This document shows positions 1 through 8,125 of a DNA stretch of 56,816 nt, piece by piece (the stretch's first letter is position 1; every line of letters begins with the position of its first letter). The stretch is from an uncultured Muribaculaceae bacterium (lineage in GTDB: Bacteria; Bacteroidota; Bacteroidia; Bacteroidales; Muribaculaceae), in assembly GCA_948788915.1 (NCBI GenBank), contig CAQFOZ010000008.1, positions 1 to 56,816 of the forward strand, in the 5' to 3' direction. The notes under the pieces are model-generated. The model was not told where the DNA came from, searched no databases, and saw nothing but the letters and a program-made list of their open reading frames with translations. Position numbers and translations under genes: made by a program.

Positions 1-240
1 CCGAATTTATTTAATTTTTAACCCCGTCCATTTTTTAGTGGACAGTAGTGTTATTTACAATAAAAAGCATAATCAAATCCTATAAGATTATTTTTGAGAT
101 GATGAGGGTGTATCTAAATGATGCGCCCTCTCAATTTTAGTGTATTGGACATATTGTATTTGATAAATTTATTTAGTGCGATTATTTCTGATTGAGGAAA
201 TTTGCTTAGATTTGTGTTAATTGAATAAAACTGTACTATA
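1..240. other. Leading intergenic region with a hairpin and a possible repeat-element remnant
   Basis: No coding frame is convincing here. GAGGGTGTAT (104-113) and ATGCGCCCTC (121-130) form a 10-pair hairpin with wobbles. Just before it, TTATTTTTGAGATGAT (88-103) is identical to 16 bases at 16629-16644, inside one of the palindromic elements described below, so this may be a truncated or divergent copy. A short repeat, GTCCA/TGGAC, sits at 26-43. The gene to the left is outside the window, so the hairpin could also be its terminator. Confidence 0.4.
184..214 (+). promoter_or_regulatory. Probable promoter of nfo
   Basis: TAGATTTG at 207-214 fits the Bacteroidales -7 consensus TAnnTTTG. TTTC at 184-187, 19 bases upstream, is one mismatch from the -33 box TTTG. 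Transcription would start near 221, leaving a leader of about 20 bases before the nfo ATG. Confidence 0.5.
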
Positions 241-1089
241 ATGAAATACATAGGCGCACATGTCAGCGTTAGCGGTGGTGTCTCAAACGCACCACTCAGA
301 GCTGCGGAAATCGGAGCCAAAGCATTCGCACTGTTCACCGGATCAAGCAACAGATGGTCTTCCAAACCTATTTCGGAAGATGAGACCGAGAAATTCAAGG
401 TATATTGTGCTGAGAACAATTATACAGCTGACCGAATACTGCCCCACGACAATTTCCTTATCAATCTTGGAAATCCGGATGCGGCAAAACTCGCTATGTC
501 CCGCAAATCCTTTCTTGAGGAGATGCAGCGCTGCGAGCAACTGGGTCTAACAATGCTTAACTTCCATCCGGGAAGCCATCTGAAAGAGATAAGTATTGAC
601 AAATGCCTTGATCTGATTGCCGAAAGTATCAATATTACTCTTGAGAAGACAACAGGTGTCACAGCTGTGATAGAGTGTACTGCCGGACAGGGTACAAACC
701 TCGGATACGAGTTCGGTCAAATCGCTCATATCATAGATAAGGTTGAAGACAAATCGCGTGTAGGAGTATGCGTTGACACGTGCCATGCTTACTCCGCCGG
801 GTATGACCTTAGAACGGAAGAGGGTTATAGAAAAACGTGGGAGGATTTTGACAATATCATCGGATCCAGATATCTCCGCGCCCTTCACCTTAACGATGAC
901 AAAAGGGAATGCGGATCGAAAATAGACCGCCACGAGTCGATAGGCAAAGGCAGTCTTGGAGAGGAATTTTTCATTCGGCTTGTCAACGATCCGAGATTCG
1001 ATTCAATGCCTTTGATCCTTGAGACACCCGATGACCTCATATGGAAAGAGGAAATAGCGTGGCTGTATTCACAAATAAAAGATAAGTAA
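241..1089 (+). CDS. nfo: Endonuclease IV (deoxyribonuclease IV, AP endonuclease)
   Basis: This enzyme cleaves DNA 5' of abasic sites in base excision repair, using three zinc ions in a TIM-barrel fold. At 282 residues it has the usual family length. All nine metal ligands known from E. coli Nfo fall at the same numbers: His69, His109, Glu145, Asp179, His182, His216, Asp229, His231 and Glu261. Diagnostic stretches are GAHVSVSGG near the N-terminus, NFHPGS around 107-112 and VCVDTCHAYSAGYD around 177-189. The ATG directly follows a short promoter leader. The gene appears monocistronic; a palindromic element follows it. Confidence 0.97.
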   Translation: MKYIGAHVSVSGGVSNAPLRAAEIGAKAFALFTGSSNRWSSKPISEDETEKFKVYCAENNYTADRILPHDNFLINLGNPDAAKLAMSRKSFLEEMQRCEQLGLTMLNFHPGSHLKEISIDKCLDLIAESINITLEKTTGVTAVIECTAGQGTNLGYEFGQIAHIIDKVEDKSRVGVCVDTCHAYSAGYDLRTEEGYRKTWEDFDNIIGSRYLRALHLNDDKRECGSKIDRHESIGKGSLGEEFFIRLVNDPRFDSMPLILETPDDLIWKEEIAWLYSQIKDK

Positions 1090-1112
1090 GTAATAAAAAT
1101 TAAACGATATAT

Positions 1113-1265
1113 GTAAGTGATTGAATCTTGAACTATAAAGCTTGTTCTTTTTTACATATTTTACCTTGTCGGTCAGTCGCATACCGGAGTATGCTCCATC
1201 CCTCCGCAGCAAAATCTGTTAAAAAATAGCTGTGCTTTATATGTCCATTAATTTTTACCACTTAC
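1113..1265 (-). repeat. Palindromic intergenic element, copy 1 (minus orientation)
   Basis: The ends GTAAGTG (1113-1119) and CACTTAC (1259-1265) are inverted repeats. Further in, TTGAACTATAAAGC and GCTTTATATGTCCA also pair. The centre reads TCAGTCGCATA-CCGGAG-TATGCTCC, the reverse complement of the core seen in the copies at 38.1 and 39.0 kb. Turned around, this copy shares ACATATAAA, GATTTTG, TATGCGACTGA, CGACAAG and TTTATAGTTCAAGATT with the copy at 38098-38280. It lies between nfo and the MFS gene and has no coding capacity. Confidence 0.75.
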
Positions 1266-1306
1266 TTAAGTAATATTCATATACGTAACCTTATAATTTA
1301 AACAAC

Positions 1307-2926
1307 GTGAAAACAAAACCTGATTTAAGTTTTTGGAAACTATGGAATCTGTCGTTCGGTTTTTTCGGAGTGCAGATTGCTTATGCACTTCAAAGTGCTA
1401 ACGTTTCCCGTATATTTACAACCATCGGAGCAGATCCGCATGATCTGAGTTATTTCTGGATATTGCCCCCGTTGATGGGACTTATTGTACAACCGATTGT
1501 CGGAATGTTGTCGGACCGCACATGGAACCGTTTCGGACGTAGGCTCCCCTATCTGATAATCGGAGCACTCATAGCAGTAGTGGTCATGTGTCTGCTTCCA
1601 AACTCAGGCAGCTTCCATCTGTCCATATCCAGCGCGATCATTTTCGGACTTGTTGCCCTTATGATGCTTGATACCTCCATCAACATGGCAATGCAGCCAT
1701 TCAAAATGCTTGTAGGAGACATGGTGAATGAGAAACAGAAAGGTCTCGCCTATTCCATACAGAGTTTCTTGTGCAATGCGGGTTCTATTGTCGGTTATAT
1801 TTTTCCTTTCCTCCTCATGTGGGTTGGAATCAAGAACACCGCTCCGGCCGGTGTTGTGCCTGACACTGTCATATGGTCATTCTATCTCGGTGCGGCAATA
1901 TTGTTGATATGTGTTGTTTATTCACTGGTAAAAGTAAAGGAGTGGCCGCCCAAAGAATATAATGAATATAACGGAGTAGCGGAAACCCGGGAGAAAGGAG
2001 ACTCAAACGTTGTCAATCTGCTCCGTAAAGCACCGTCCACATTCTGGACAGTCGGTCTGGTGCAATTCTTTTGCTGGTTCGCATTCCTGTTTCTATGGAC
2101 ATATTGCACAAACACGGTGGCTTTCAATGCTTTTAAGACCCCAACAGTTGAATCTGTTTCCGGTATATCCATAGATGGGAAACTCTATACCGGCAAATAT
2201 CTTATCATCAATGGCGACAAAATCATAGTAGATCATGGCAAAGCGACAATGGAGCTGCCTGCCGTGGTAAAAGAACCATTCACACTTACCAAGGCCGATA
2301 TAGCCACTACTCTTCCTGACGGAACTGTCGAAGTAAATGATTCGGAGACATGGAATATTCCAGCAGGAGCTAAATGCCAATTCGAGAAAGCCACTGTACT
2401 GGATGCCACTTCTCCGCAATATAACAATGCCGGCAACTGGGTCGGACTGCTTTATGCAGTACAGGCACTCGGTTCTGTGGTATGGGCTGTAATGCTGCCA
2501 CGGTTCCGCAATCGCAAATTCTCATATTCACTATCCCTGCTGTTAGGCGCGGCCGGATTCATAATGACTGCTTTTTTCACGAATAAGTATTTACTTTTCA
2601 TAGCGTTTGTGCTGATCGGCTGCGCATGGGCGGCAATGCTCGCCTGGCCGTTTACCATACTCACAAACTCGCTTAAAAAAGGGAATATCGGTGCCTACCT
2701 CGGATTGTTCAACTGCACCATATGTCTGCCTCAGATTATCGCGGCTATTGCCGGTGGCTGGATACTCAGTATGCTCCACACCCCCGGTGAAGTAGCTCCG
2801 GAATACCTGATGATGGCTGTGGCCGGCATCGCTTTGATAATCGGAGCCGTCTGCGTAATATTCATAAAAGAAAAATGCAGCGACACCAAACCACAGGAGA
2901 CCCCGGAAATAAGTGAGAATATTTGA
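1307..2926 (+). CDS. MFS transporter, SLC45-type sugar/cation symporter
   Basis: This is a 539-residue inner-membrane transporter with twelve predicted helices. GRRLPY after helix 2 (SDRTWNRFGRRLPY) is the MFS motif between helices 2 and 3. Relatives in Bacteroidales are annotated as SLC45-family or maltose/sucrose-type symporters; the substrate cannot be read from sequence. It is longer than usual because about 100 polar residues (roughly 265-375) sit between helices 7 and 8, predicted periplasmic. The start is GTG at 1307; no better in-frame ATG precedes it. No other sugar gene is adjacent. A strong terminator follows. Confidence 0.85.
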   Translation: MKTKPDLSFWKLWNLSFGFFGVQIAYALQSANVSRIFTTIGADPHDLSYFWILPPLMGLIVQPIVGMLSDRTWNRFGRRLPYLIIGALIAVVVMCLLPNSGSFHLSISSAIIFGLVALMMLDTSINMAMQPFKMLVGDMVNEKQKGLAYSIQSFLCNAGSIVGYIFPFLLMWVGIKNTAPAGVVPDTVIWSFYLGAAILLICVVYSLVKVKEWPPKEYNEYNGVAETREKGDSNVVNLLRKAPSTFWTVGLVQFFCWFAFLFLWTYCTNTVAFNAFKTPTVESVSGISIDGKLYTGKYLIINGDKIIVDHGKATMELPAVVKEPFTLTKADIATTLPDGTVEVNDSETWNIPAGAKCQFEKATVLDATSPQYNNAGNWVGLLYAVQALGSVVWAVMLPRFRNRKFSYSLSLLLGAAGFIMTAFFTNKYLLFIAFVLIGCAWAAMLAWPFTILTNSLKKGNIGAYLGLFNCTICLPQIIAAIAGGWILSMLHTPGEVAPEYLMMAVAGIALIIGAVCVIFIKEKCSDTKPQETPEISENI

Positions 2927-2946
2927 TTATATTAAATGATTTTAAT

Positions 2947-2987
2947 CAAAAAATATCCGGGATACAACTATCCCGGATATTTTTTGT
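2947..2987. terminator. Rho-independent terminator after the MFS gene
   Basis: AATATCCGGGAT and ATCCCGGATATT form a perfect 12-pair stem with a six-base loop. It is flanked by A and T runs, so it could work in both directions; on the + strand it ends in TTTTTT. Confidence 0.85.
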
Positions 2988-3074
2988 TATACAAATAAAG
3001 AACACTAAGTTATAGTTATAAATATACCCTATACTATATTCTTGCTAATCGAAAACCCCTAAATTTAAAATAAT

Positions 3075-3542
3075 ATGAAAAAGTTACTCTATTTATTGTT
3101 GTTATTGCCATTAGGTTTCATGGCATCATGTAGTGATGATGACGATCTACCATCTGTAAATGTTGCTGTTACAATTGATAATGTAGTCAACGCAAATGAC
3201 CAGCTATACATTGTATCCGGTGAGCCTCTGAAAGTTCAAAGCATCACAGTAGAGGGTCTTGGAGGCAATGCGGCTGCAATATCCGGTGTAAACTATATTC
3301 TTGACCACGTAGATATGGGATATACCATTGTTGTGCCGTTTGGAGGAGAAATCAATCCGGTTTACCTTCCGGTAGGCAAACACCTGTTCACTTTGGCATT
3401 CGATGTGCTGCAGGTTGACAAATCCATTGCTTATGCACAGTTGTCAAATATCGTTACTGTTGTTCCTACAGCAGAAGATCTTCCTGACGGTGCGACACCG
3501 GGACCTGTGACTTTGAAATACACTTTAAGTGCAAAACAGTAA
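3075..3542 (+). CDS. Predicted surface lipoprotein, unknown function
   Basis: This 155-residue protein begins with a lipoprotein signal peptide (MKKLLYLLLLLPLGFMASC), with Cys19 as the lipidation site. SDDDD follows immediately. In Bacteroidetes an acidic stretch after the lipidated Cys acts as a lipoprotein export signal to the cell surface, so surface exposure is inferred. The rest is beta-rich without motifs I recognise and could form a single immunoglobulin-like domain of about 130 residues. It has its own terminator and no obvious partner. Confidence 0.8.
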   Translation: MKKLLYLLLLLPLGFMASCSDDDDLPSVNVAVTIDNVVNANDQLYIVSGEPLKVQSITVEGLGGNAAAISGVNYILDHVDMGYTIVVPFGGEINPVYLPVGKHLFTLAFDVLQVDKSIAYAQLSNIVTVVPTAEDLPDGATPGPVTLKYTLSAKQ

Positions 3543-3561
3543 TCAAAGTTCCATTAATAAG

Positions 3562-3597
3562 AAAGCGATGCGGTATTCTTACTGCGTCGCTTTTTTT
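3562..3597 (+). terminator. Rho-independent terminator after the lipoprotein gene
   Basis: AAAGCGATGCGGTA and TACTGCGTCGCTTT form a 14-pair stem with two G-T wobbles and a TTCT loop, followed by TTTTTTT. Confidence 0.85.
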
Positions 3598-3616
3598 ATT
3601 GCCCATATCGAAAATA

Positions 3617-4936
3617 ATGAATAATTTTGAAGTCATGAAACGCAAAAACATTAAGAACGCAACCATCGGAATTATCAGCAGCTGTATTTTAATTTATATA
3701 TTTCTCAACCTGTTTCCATACCTAAAAGCATCAAAACAAGAACAAATTCCAATAGTCAGGACATCGACAGACATACAATGGTCCGACACCATATCCAACA
3801 AAGCTTCCGATTGCACTTCTCTGTCCAATATGGACAGAGAGATAGAACGCTTCATGGAACGTTGGGAACTGCGAGGCATGCAGATAGCAATATCACGCAA
3901 CGACTCTCTGCTATACACCAAGGGGTACGGCTTCGCGGATAAAGAAAAAAACAAGCCCATGGAAGCCAACTCAATAATGCGTATAGCTTCCTCCTCCAAA
4001 TTAATAACCGCCACAGCCATAATGAAATTACTGGAGAATAACAAGTTAAAACTCAGCGATAAAGTTTTTGGCAAAACAGGGTTACTTAATGATGACAGAT
4101 ATACAAATGCCATAGAGGATATACGGATATATGACATTACTGTCGAAGATCTTCTGCTTCATCGAGGAGGGTTCACACTCCGGGCCGGAGATCCTATGTT
4201 CAATACACATGAAATAATCAAGGCCCGGAATCTTGCAAAAGCGCCAACCAACGAAGAATTGATCGAGATTGTTTTAGGGAGGAGATTGGGATTCCAGCCT
4301 GGCAGCGGTCACCGCTATTCAAATTTCGGATATATGGTTCTCTCAAAAATCATTGAGAAAATCAGTGGAATATCTTATTGGGATTATGTAATCAACAATA
4401 TCATGTTGCCGTCAGGAATAACCGGCATAAAGCCGGCAACCAATTATTATGAAGACAGACTTCCTCGTGAAGCAAAGTATTATTCTCCCGACAATGAGCT
4501 GATAGAAGAATACAACGGTAGCGGAAAAATGGTAAACCGCTGTTATGGCGGAGCAAATATTCATGGTCTCATGGGAGCCGGAGGCTGGTTGGCAAGCGCA
4601 GCCGACCTCTCAAGATTCATTGCGTCAATCGACGGAGACAATAAATTAAAAGATATTATTTCTGCAAACAGTGTGAGACGGATGACTGCCTACGCTGAGA
4701 AAGAGAATGTCTGCATCGGATGGACAAAAGTAGATTCAAAAGGCAATTGGCTAAGAAGCGGCACTTTGTCATCAGCCCATTCCCTAATACAGAGGTTCCC
4801 CAATGGGGAATGCTGGGTTATTACAATGAACACCGGTGTATGGCGCGGCTATCATTTCACAGGAGAAATGATCCGTTTGATTGACCGACTCCGTTCAAAA
4901 TACGCATCATCATTACCCAGACACAACCTGTTCTGA
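3617..4936 (+). CDS. Serine hydrolase of the class C beta-lactamase/penicillin-binding family
   Basis: The protein has an N-terminal membrane anchor or uncleaved signal (about residues 14-36) and a beta-lactamase-like domain facing the periplasm. The SxxK nucleophile motif is SSSK at about 125-128 and the second motif is YSN at about 234-236 (HRYSNFGYMVLSKII). The usual third motif HTG is not evident; SGTLSSAHS occupies that region, so the substrate cannot be assigned. The reading frame extends to a TTG at 3599, but that lies in the preceding terminator's T run, so ATG 3617 (439 residues) is preferred; ATG 3635 is also possible. The real role could be peptidase, esterase or peptidoglycan hydrolase. 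Confidence 0.8.
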   Translation: MNNFEVMKRKNIKNATIGIISSCILIYIFLNLFPYLKASKQEQIPIVRTSTDIQWSDTISNKASDCTSLSNMDREIERFMERWELRGMQIAISRNDSLLYTKGYGFADKEKNKPMEANSIMRIASSSKLITATAIMKLLENNKLKLSDKVFGKTGLLNDDRYTNAIEDIRIYDITVEDLLLHRGGFTLRAGDPMFNTHEIIKARNLAKAPTNEELIEIVLGRRLGFQPGSGHRYSNFGYMVLSKIIEKISGISYWDYVINNIMLPSGITGIKPATNYYEDRLPREAKYYSPDNELIEEYNGSGKMVNRCYGGANIHGLMGAGGWLASAADLSRFIASIDGDNKLKDIISANSVRRMTAYAEKENVCIGWTKVDSKGNWLRSGTLSSAHSLIQRFPNGECWVITMNTGVWRGYHFTGEMIRLIDRLRSKYASSLPRHNLF

Positions 4937-4988
4937 TCCACTCCCGAAAATCCATCTTATCAGATATTAATAAAATAAAAATATCGAA

Positions 4989-5624
4989 TTGGAATTGAAA
5001 CAAGTATCTCAGGAAATCATCAACTATGTGGAGAGGGAGATTATTCCTCGCTACGCCTCTTTTGACAAGGCACATCAGGATAGCCATGTCAAAATGGTAA
5101 TTGAACAAAGTCTGAAACTCTCCGAACATACACCAGCAATGAATATCGACATGGTTTATGTTATTGCCGCATTCCATGATCTTGGTCTAACCAACGGTCG
5201 GGAGAACCATCACAAGGAGTCACGCAAGATTCTTGAAGCAGACGAATTTGTCAAGTCTCATTTCACTAAGGAGCAGATTCAAATTATGGGAGAAGCTGTC
5301 GAGGATCACCGGGCATCCAACAGTATGAAACCACGTAACGAGTACGGATTAATCGTAGCCGAGGCTGACCGCTTTATTGAACCACAAACGATAATCAGAC
5401 GCACTATCCAGTATGGCATTGCAAATTATCCTCAACTCGACAGAACCGGACACTATCAACGGACAATAGAACATCTCAATAAGAAGTACGGACCGGAGGG
5501 ATATCTTAAAGTCTGGATTCCTTGGAGCGATAACGCCAAGAATCTAAAAAAACTTCACGTCCTGTTGACCGATAAAACCCAACTCAAAGAGATGTTCAAC
5601 CTCATCTTCGATGAGGAAACCTGA
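4989..5624 (+). CDS. HD-domain phosphohydrolase family protein
   Basis: This 211-residue soluble protein has the HD-superfamily pattern: a first His in DSHVKMV (about residue 34), the HD pair in AAFHDLG (about residue 61), HH a little further on and a late VEDH. HD enzymes are metal-dependent phosphohydrolases acting on nucleotides or second messengers; the substrate is unknown here. No ATG begins the frame. TTG at 4989 or the in-frame TTG two codons on is the likely start, because the next Met would remove the first conserved His. It lies 52 bases after the serine hydrolase and may be co-transcribed with it. Confidence 0.75.
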   Translation: MELKQVSQEIINYVEREIIPRYASFDKAHQDSHVKMVIEQSLKLSEHTPAMNIDMVYVIAAFHDLGLTNGRENHHKESRKILEADEFVKSHFTKEQIQIMGEAVEDHRASNSMKPRNEYGLIVAEADRFIEPQTIIRRTIQYGIANYPQLDRTGHYQRTIEHLNKKYGPEGYLKVWIPWSDNAKNLKKLHVLLTDKTQLKEMFNLIFDEET

Positions 5625-6006
5625 CCGAAGGAAGAGCAATCAGCAGAATCTAATTGATCCTCTTTTCATAGTAAATTAAACATGCTTTCGGACTGGATAC
5701 TGATATCCTCCATCAACGAGCGTCTTTTATTCCTAACAGCAAACCTCAATCACGTACTCGTTATAATGTTCCTGTAGGAGGCAATCTACTGAATCGGCAG
5801 GTTGTATATGACACCGGAATAGCGGAAGACGAATTCATGAATGCATTCTGTCGGTGTTTTTACAAGTATATTCAAATAACGGCAATTATAATGGCATATA
5901 TCCTATAAAAATCTATGTTTTTAAACATTATTATTGACTATTATTTATTTTACTATTAATTTTATGCATACATATTGTTTTTTAGTTGAGAAAAAAAATA
6001 TAGCCT
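5625..6006. other. Intergenic region of about 380 bases with one unexplained open frame
   Basis: No recognised gene is present. A frame open from 5675 to the TAA at 5906-5908 (77 codons) encodes text of protein-like composition, including RYNVPVGGNLLNRQVVYDTG, but has no ATG, GTG or TTG near its beginning. It could be a decayed 3' gene fragment. The last 100 bases are AT-rich and probably carry the promoter of the next gene. Confidence 0.35.
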
Positions 6007-6495
6007 ATGTCGTTCTGGAATTTCCTCGGAGAATTAGCCATTTTTAATATGATCAGAAACTGGCTTTCAAATAAGTCTAATGCTAATCTGTATAATACAC
6101 CCTATCAGAATCACACTTACGCCCAAGATACAGATTATGATGCCAACGTAAGGCAATTGCAACGCGAAATCAAAAATTCTAAAAACAAAATTGCAGAATA
6201 TAAAGGTATTATTGAAAACAAGGAAACATTAAATATCGATGAATACGATGCTGATGAGTTGCAAGTGCAGATAGACGAGCTTGAAGATCAACTTGACCAA
6301 TGCGATGTATCGTCACATCGTTATAACGTTATCCAGGATAAATTGGACATGCTTCAGGAACGAATGGATGAAATTGATGACCTCGATATGTATGATGTTT
6401 TGCATGATGATTTTGACAATCTATACATGGACGACATAGACACCATGGATTTCGACAGTGGTTATATGGATTTTGACAGGGACGATGATTGGTGA
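6007..6495 (+). CDS. Hypothetical acidic coiled-coil protein
   Basis: I do not recognise a family for this 162-residue protein. It starts with a short hydrophobic segment (FWNFLGELAIFNMI) that could associate with the membrane. Residues 45-125 look like a helical coiled coil rich in Gln, Glu, Lys and Leu, and the last 40 residues are extremely acidic and Tyr/Met/Asp-rich, ending DFDRDDDW. The tail might mimic DNA or bind cations; that is inference. It precedes the channel gene by 125 bases on the same strand. Confidence 0.65.
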   Translation: MSFWNFLGELAIFNMIRNWLSNKSNANLYNTPYQNHTYAQDTDYDANVRQLQREIKNSKNKIAEYKGIIENKETLNIDEYDADELQVQIDELEDQLDQCDVSSHRYNVIQDKLDMLQERMDEIDDLDMYDVLHDDFDNLYMDDIDTMDFDSGYMDFDRDDDW

Positions 6496-6620
6496 ATCAA
6501 TCAGCTGAGCTAACACATAAGAACCACGTGTCTTGAACCTGGCGGGCGGTTTAAACGTTTTTCAAATAAGCATAACTTATCCATATAGACACAAGTTATT
6601 TCCGCTATAAACCAGGTACT

Positions 6621-7424
6621 ATGAACTTTCATGTATTAGCAGGATTCATACGTAAACGAGGGCTGATGATGGTACTTCATATCGCGATCATGTTGCTTTC
6701 CTTGTTTCTTATTGCCATAATCTCTATTGACACATTCAATAATATCTCGTTTTATCATGAAGTAAAATTCCAGAAATGGCAATTCTGGATATGCGTAGTT
6801 TTCATGTTGGACTTCTTTGTAGAGCTATTCCTTTCCAAAGACAAGTGGCATTATATGAAAACCCGTTTTATATTCCTCATAGTCTCCATACCATACCAGG
6901 CAATTATCTTTCATTTCGGATGGCATCTTTCAGATGAAGTCAGCTATCTTATACGGTATATGCCTCTGATCAGAGGTGGGTACGCACTTGCTATAGTCGT
7001 CAACTGGTTCACATACAATAAAGCGACAGGACTCTTTTTCACCTATATAATAATTCTTCTGTCTACCGTATATTTCGCAAGTCTTACATTCTATCTTTTC
7101 GAGTTTAAGATCAATCCGATGGTACACGATTATCAGGATGCATTATGGTGGGCTGCGATGGATGTAACCACAGTCGGTTCAAACATCGAGGCCATGACGG
7201 GAGTAGGCAGAGTTCTGTCAGTATTGATTGCCGCATTAGGAATGATGATGTTCCCTATTTTCACTGTTTATGTCACCAATATTGTGAAAACCAAATCAAA
7301 ACTTGCCGATGAACACAACGACGAAATACGCATTGTGGAAGCCTACAAACAATTCGTTAAGAATCATCCGGATCAAATAAAACAAATAGAACAGGACACA
7401 GCAGAAACCGACAATTCAGCCTGA
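6621..7424 (+). CDS. Voltage-gated-like ion channel family protein
   Basis: This 267-residue inner-membrane protein has the shape of a six-helix K+ channel subunit. Helices are predicted near residues 17-35, 53-72, 83-100, 108-128, 138-160 and 195-222, with a re-entrant pore loop at about 170-192. The pore reads WWAAMDVTTVGSN: Thr-Thr-Val-Gly is kept, but the canonical Tyr/Phe-Gly of TVGYG is Ser187-Asn188, so K+ selectivity is uncertain. The helix-4 region has only two Arg, weak for a voltage sensor. A soluble tail of about 45 residues follows. Confidence 0.75.
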   Translation: MNFHVLAGFIRKRGLMMVLHIAIMLLSLFLIAIISIDTFNNISFYHEVKFQKWQFWICVVFMLDFFVELFLSKDKWHYMKTRFIFLIVSIPYQAIIFHFGWHLSDEVSYLIRYMPLIRGGYALAIVVNWFTYNKATGLFFTYIIILLSTVYFASLTFYLFEFKINPMVHDYQDALWWAAMDVTTVGSNIEAMTGVGRVLSVLIAALGMMMFPIFTVYVTNIVKTKSKLADEHNDEIRIVEAYKQFVKNHPDQIKQIEQDTAETDNSA

Positions 7425-7465
7425 TAAATGCCTATCACCTCATAACCGGATGCAGAATATACATT

Positions 7466-8125
7466 CTATTTCTTTTTGAATGCCTGCCAAAGAATATAGA
7501 TCACACAAAATATTCCTATTCCATAGCCGGCCCATGTCAGGTAGCCGTTGTATTTTTCCACACTGTCAAACAGATCAGCCGGCTTCACATGGACAGACAG
7601 CCAATATCCCAATCCTGCAAGAATAGAATTCCATACAAGAGCACCCAATGCGGTAAAGATTGAGAATTGCAAAACATTCATTCTGGAAATACCTGCAGGG
7701 ATTGATATTAACTGACGAATAGCGGGTATCAGTCTCCCCACAAAGGTGGATACAGCACCATGATCATCAAAATACTTTTCGGCTTTTTCCACTTTTGCCC
7801 TGTCAATAAGGCAGGCATGCCCGAAACGGCTGTCAGCAAACCTATATACCACCGGTCTGCCAATCCATAACGCCAGATAATAGTTAATGAATGCGCCACA
7901 CAACGCGCCCAACGTCGCTACCAATACAACGACATATACATTCATATCCTGACCCACTCCGACATTAGCACACGCCAAATACGCAGCCGGAGGTACAATT
8001 ACTTCAGAAGGGAACGGAATGAAACTACTCTCTATAGTCATGAATATGAATACAAACAAGTAATTCGCATTGTCCACAAACCACTGAAAGAATTCCCCAG
8101 CATCAAATATTGCCAATGATATCAT
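7466..8125 (-). CDS. DedA family membrane protein
   Basis: This 219-residue protein belongs to the DedA/SNARE-associated family of inner-membrane proteins, several of which flip lipids such as undecaprenyl phosphate. Family signatures are the E-SSFIPFPSEVI segment (about residues 28-40), GAFINYYLALWIGR (about 77-90) and FVGRLIPAIRQLISIPAG (about 128-145). Its ATG overlaps the stop of the upstream flavoprotein gene by four bases, so the two are translationally coupled although their functions are unrelated. Confidence 0.9.
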   Translation of the reverse strand: MISLAIFDAGEFFQWFVDNANYLFVFIFMTIESSFIPFPSEVIVPPAAYLACANVGVGQDMNVYVVVLVATLGALCGAFINYYLALWIGRPVVYRFADSRFGHACLIDRAKVEKAEKYFDDHGAVSTFVGRLIPAIRQLISIPAGISRMNVLQFSIFTALGALVWNSILAGLGYWLSVHVKPADLFDSVEKYNGYLTWAGYGIGIFCVIYILWQAFKKK

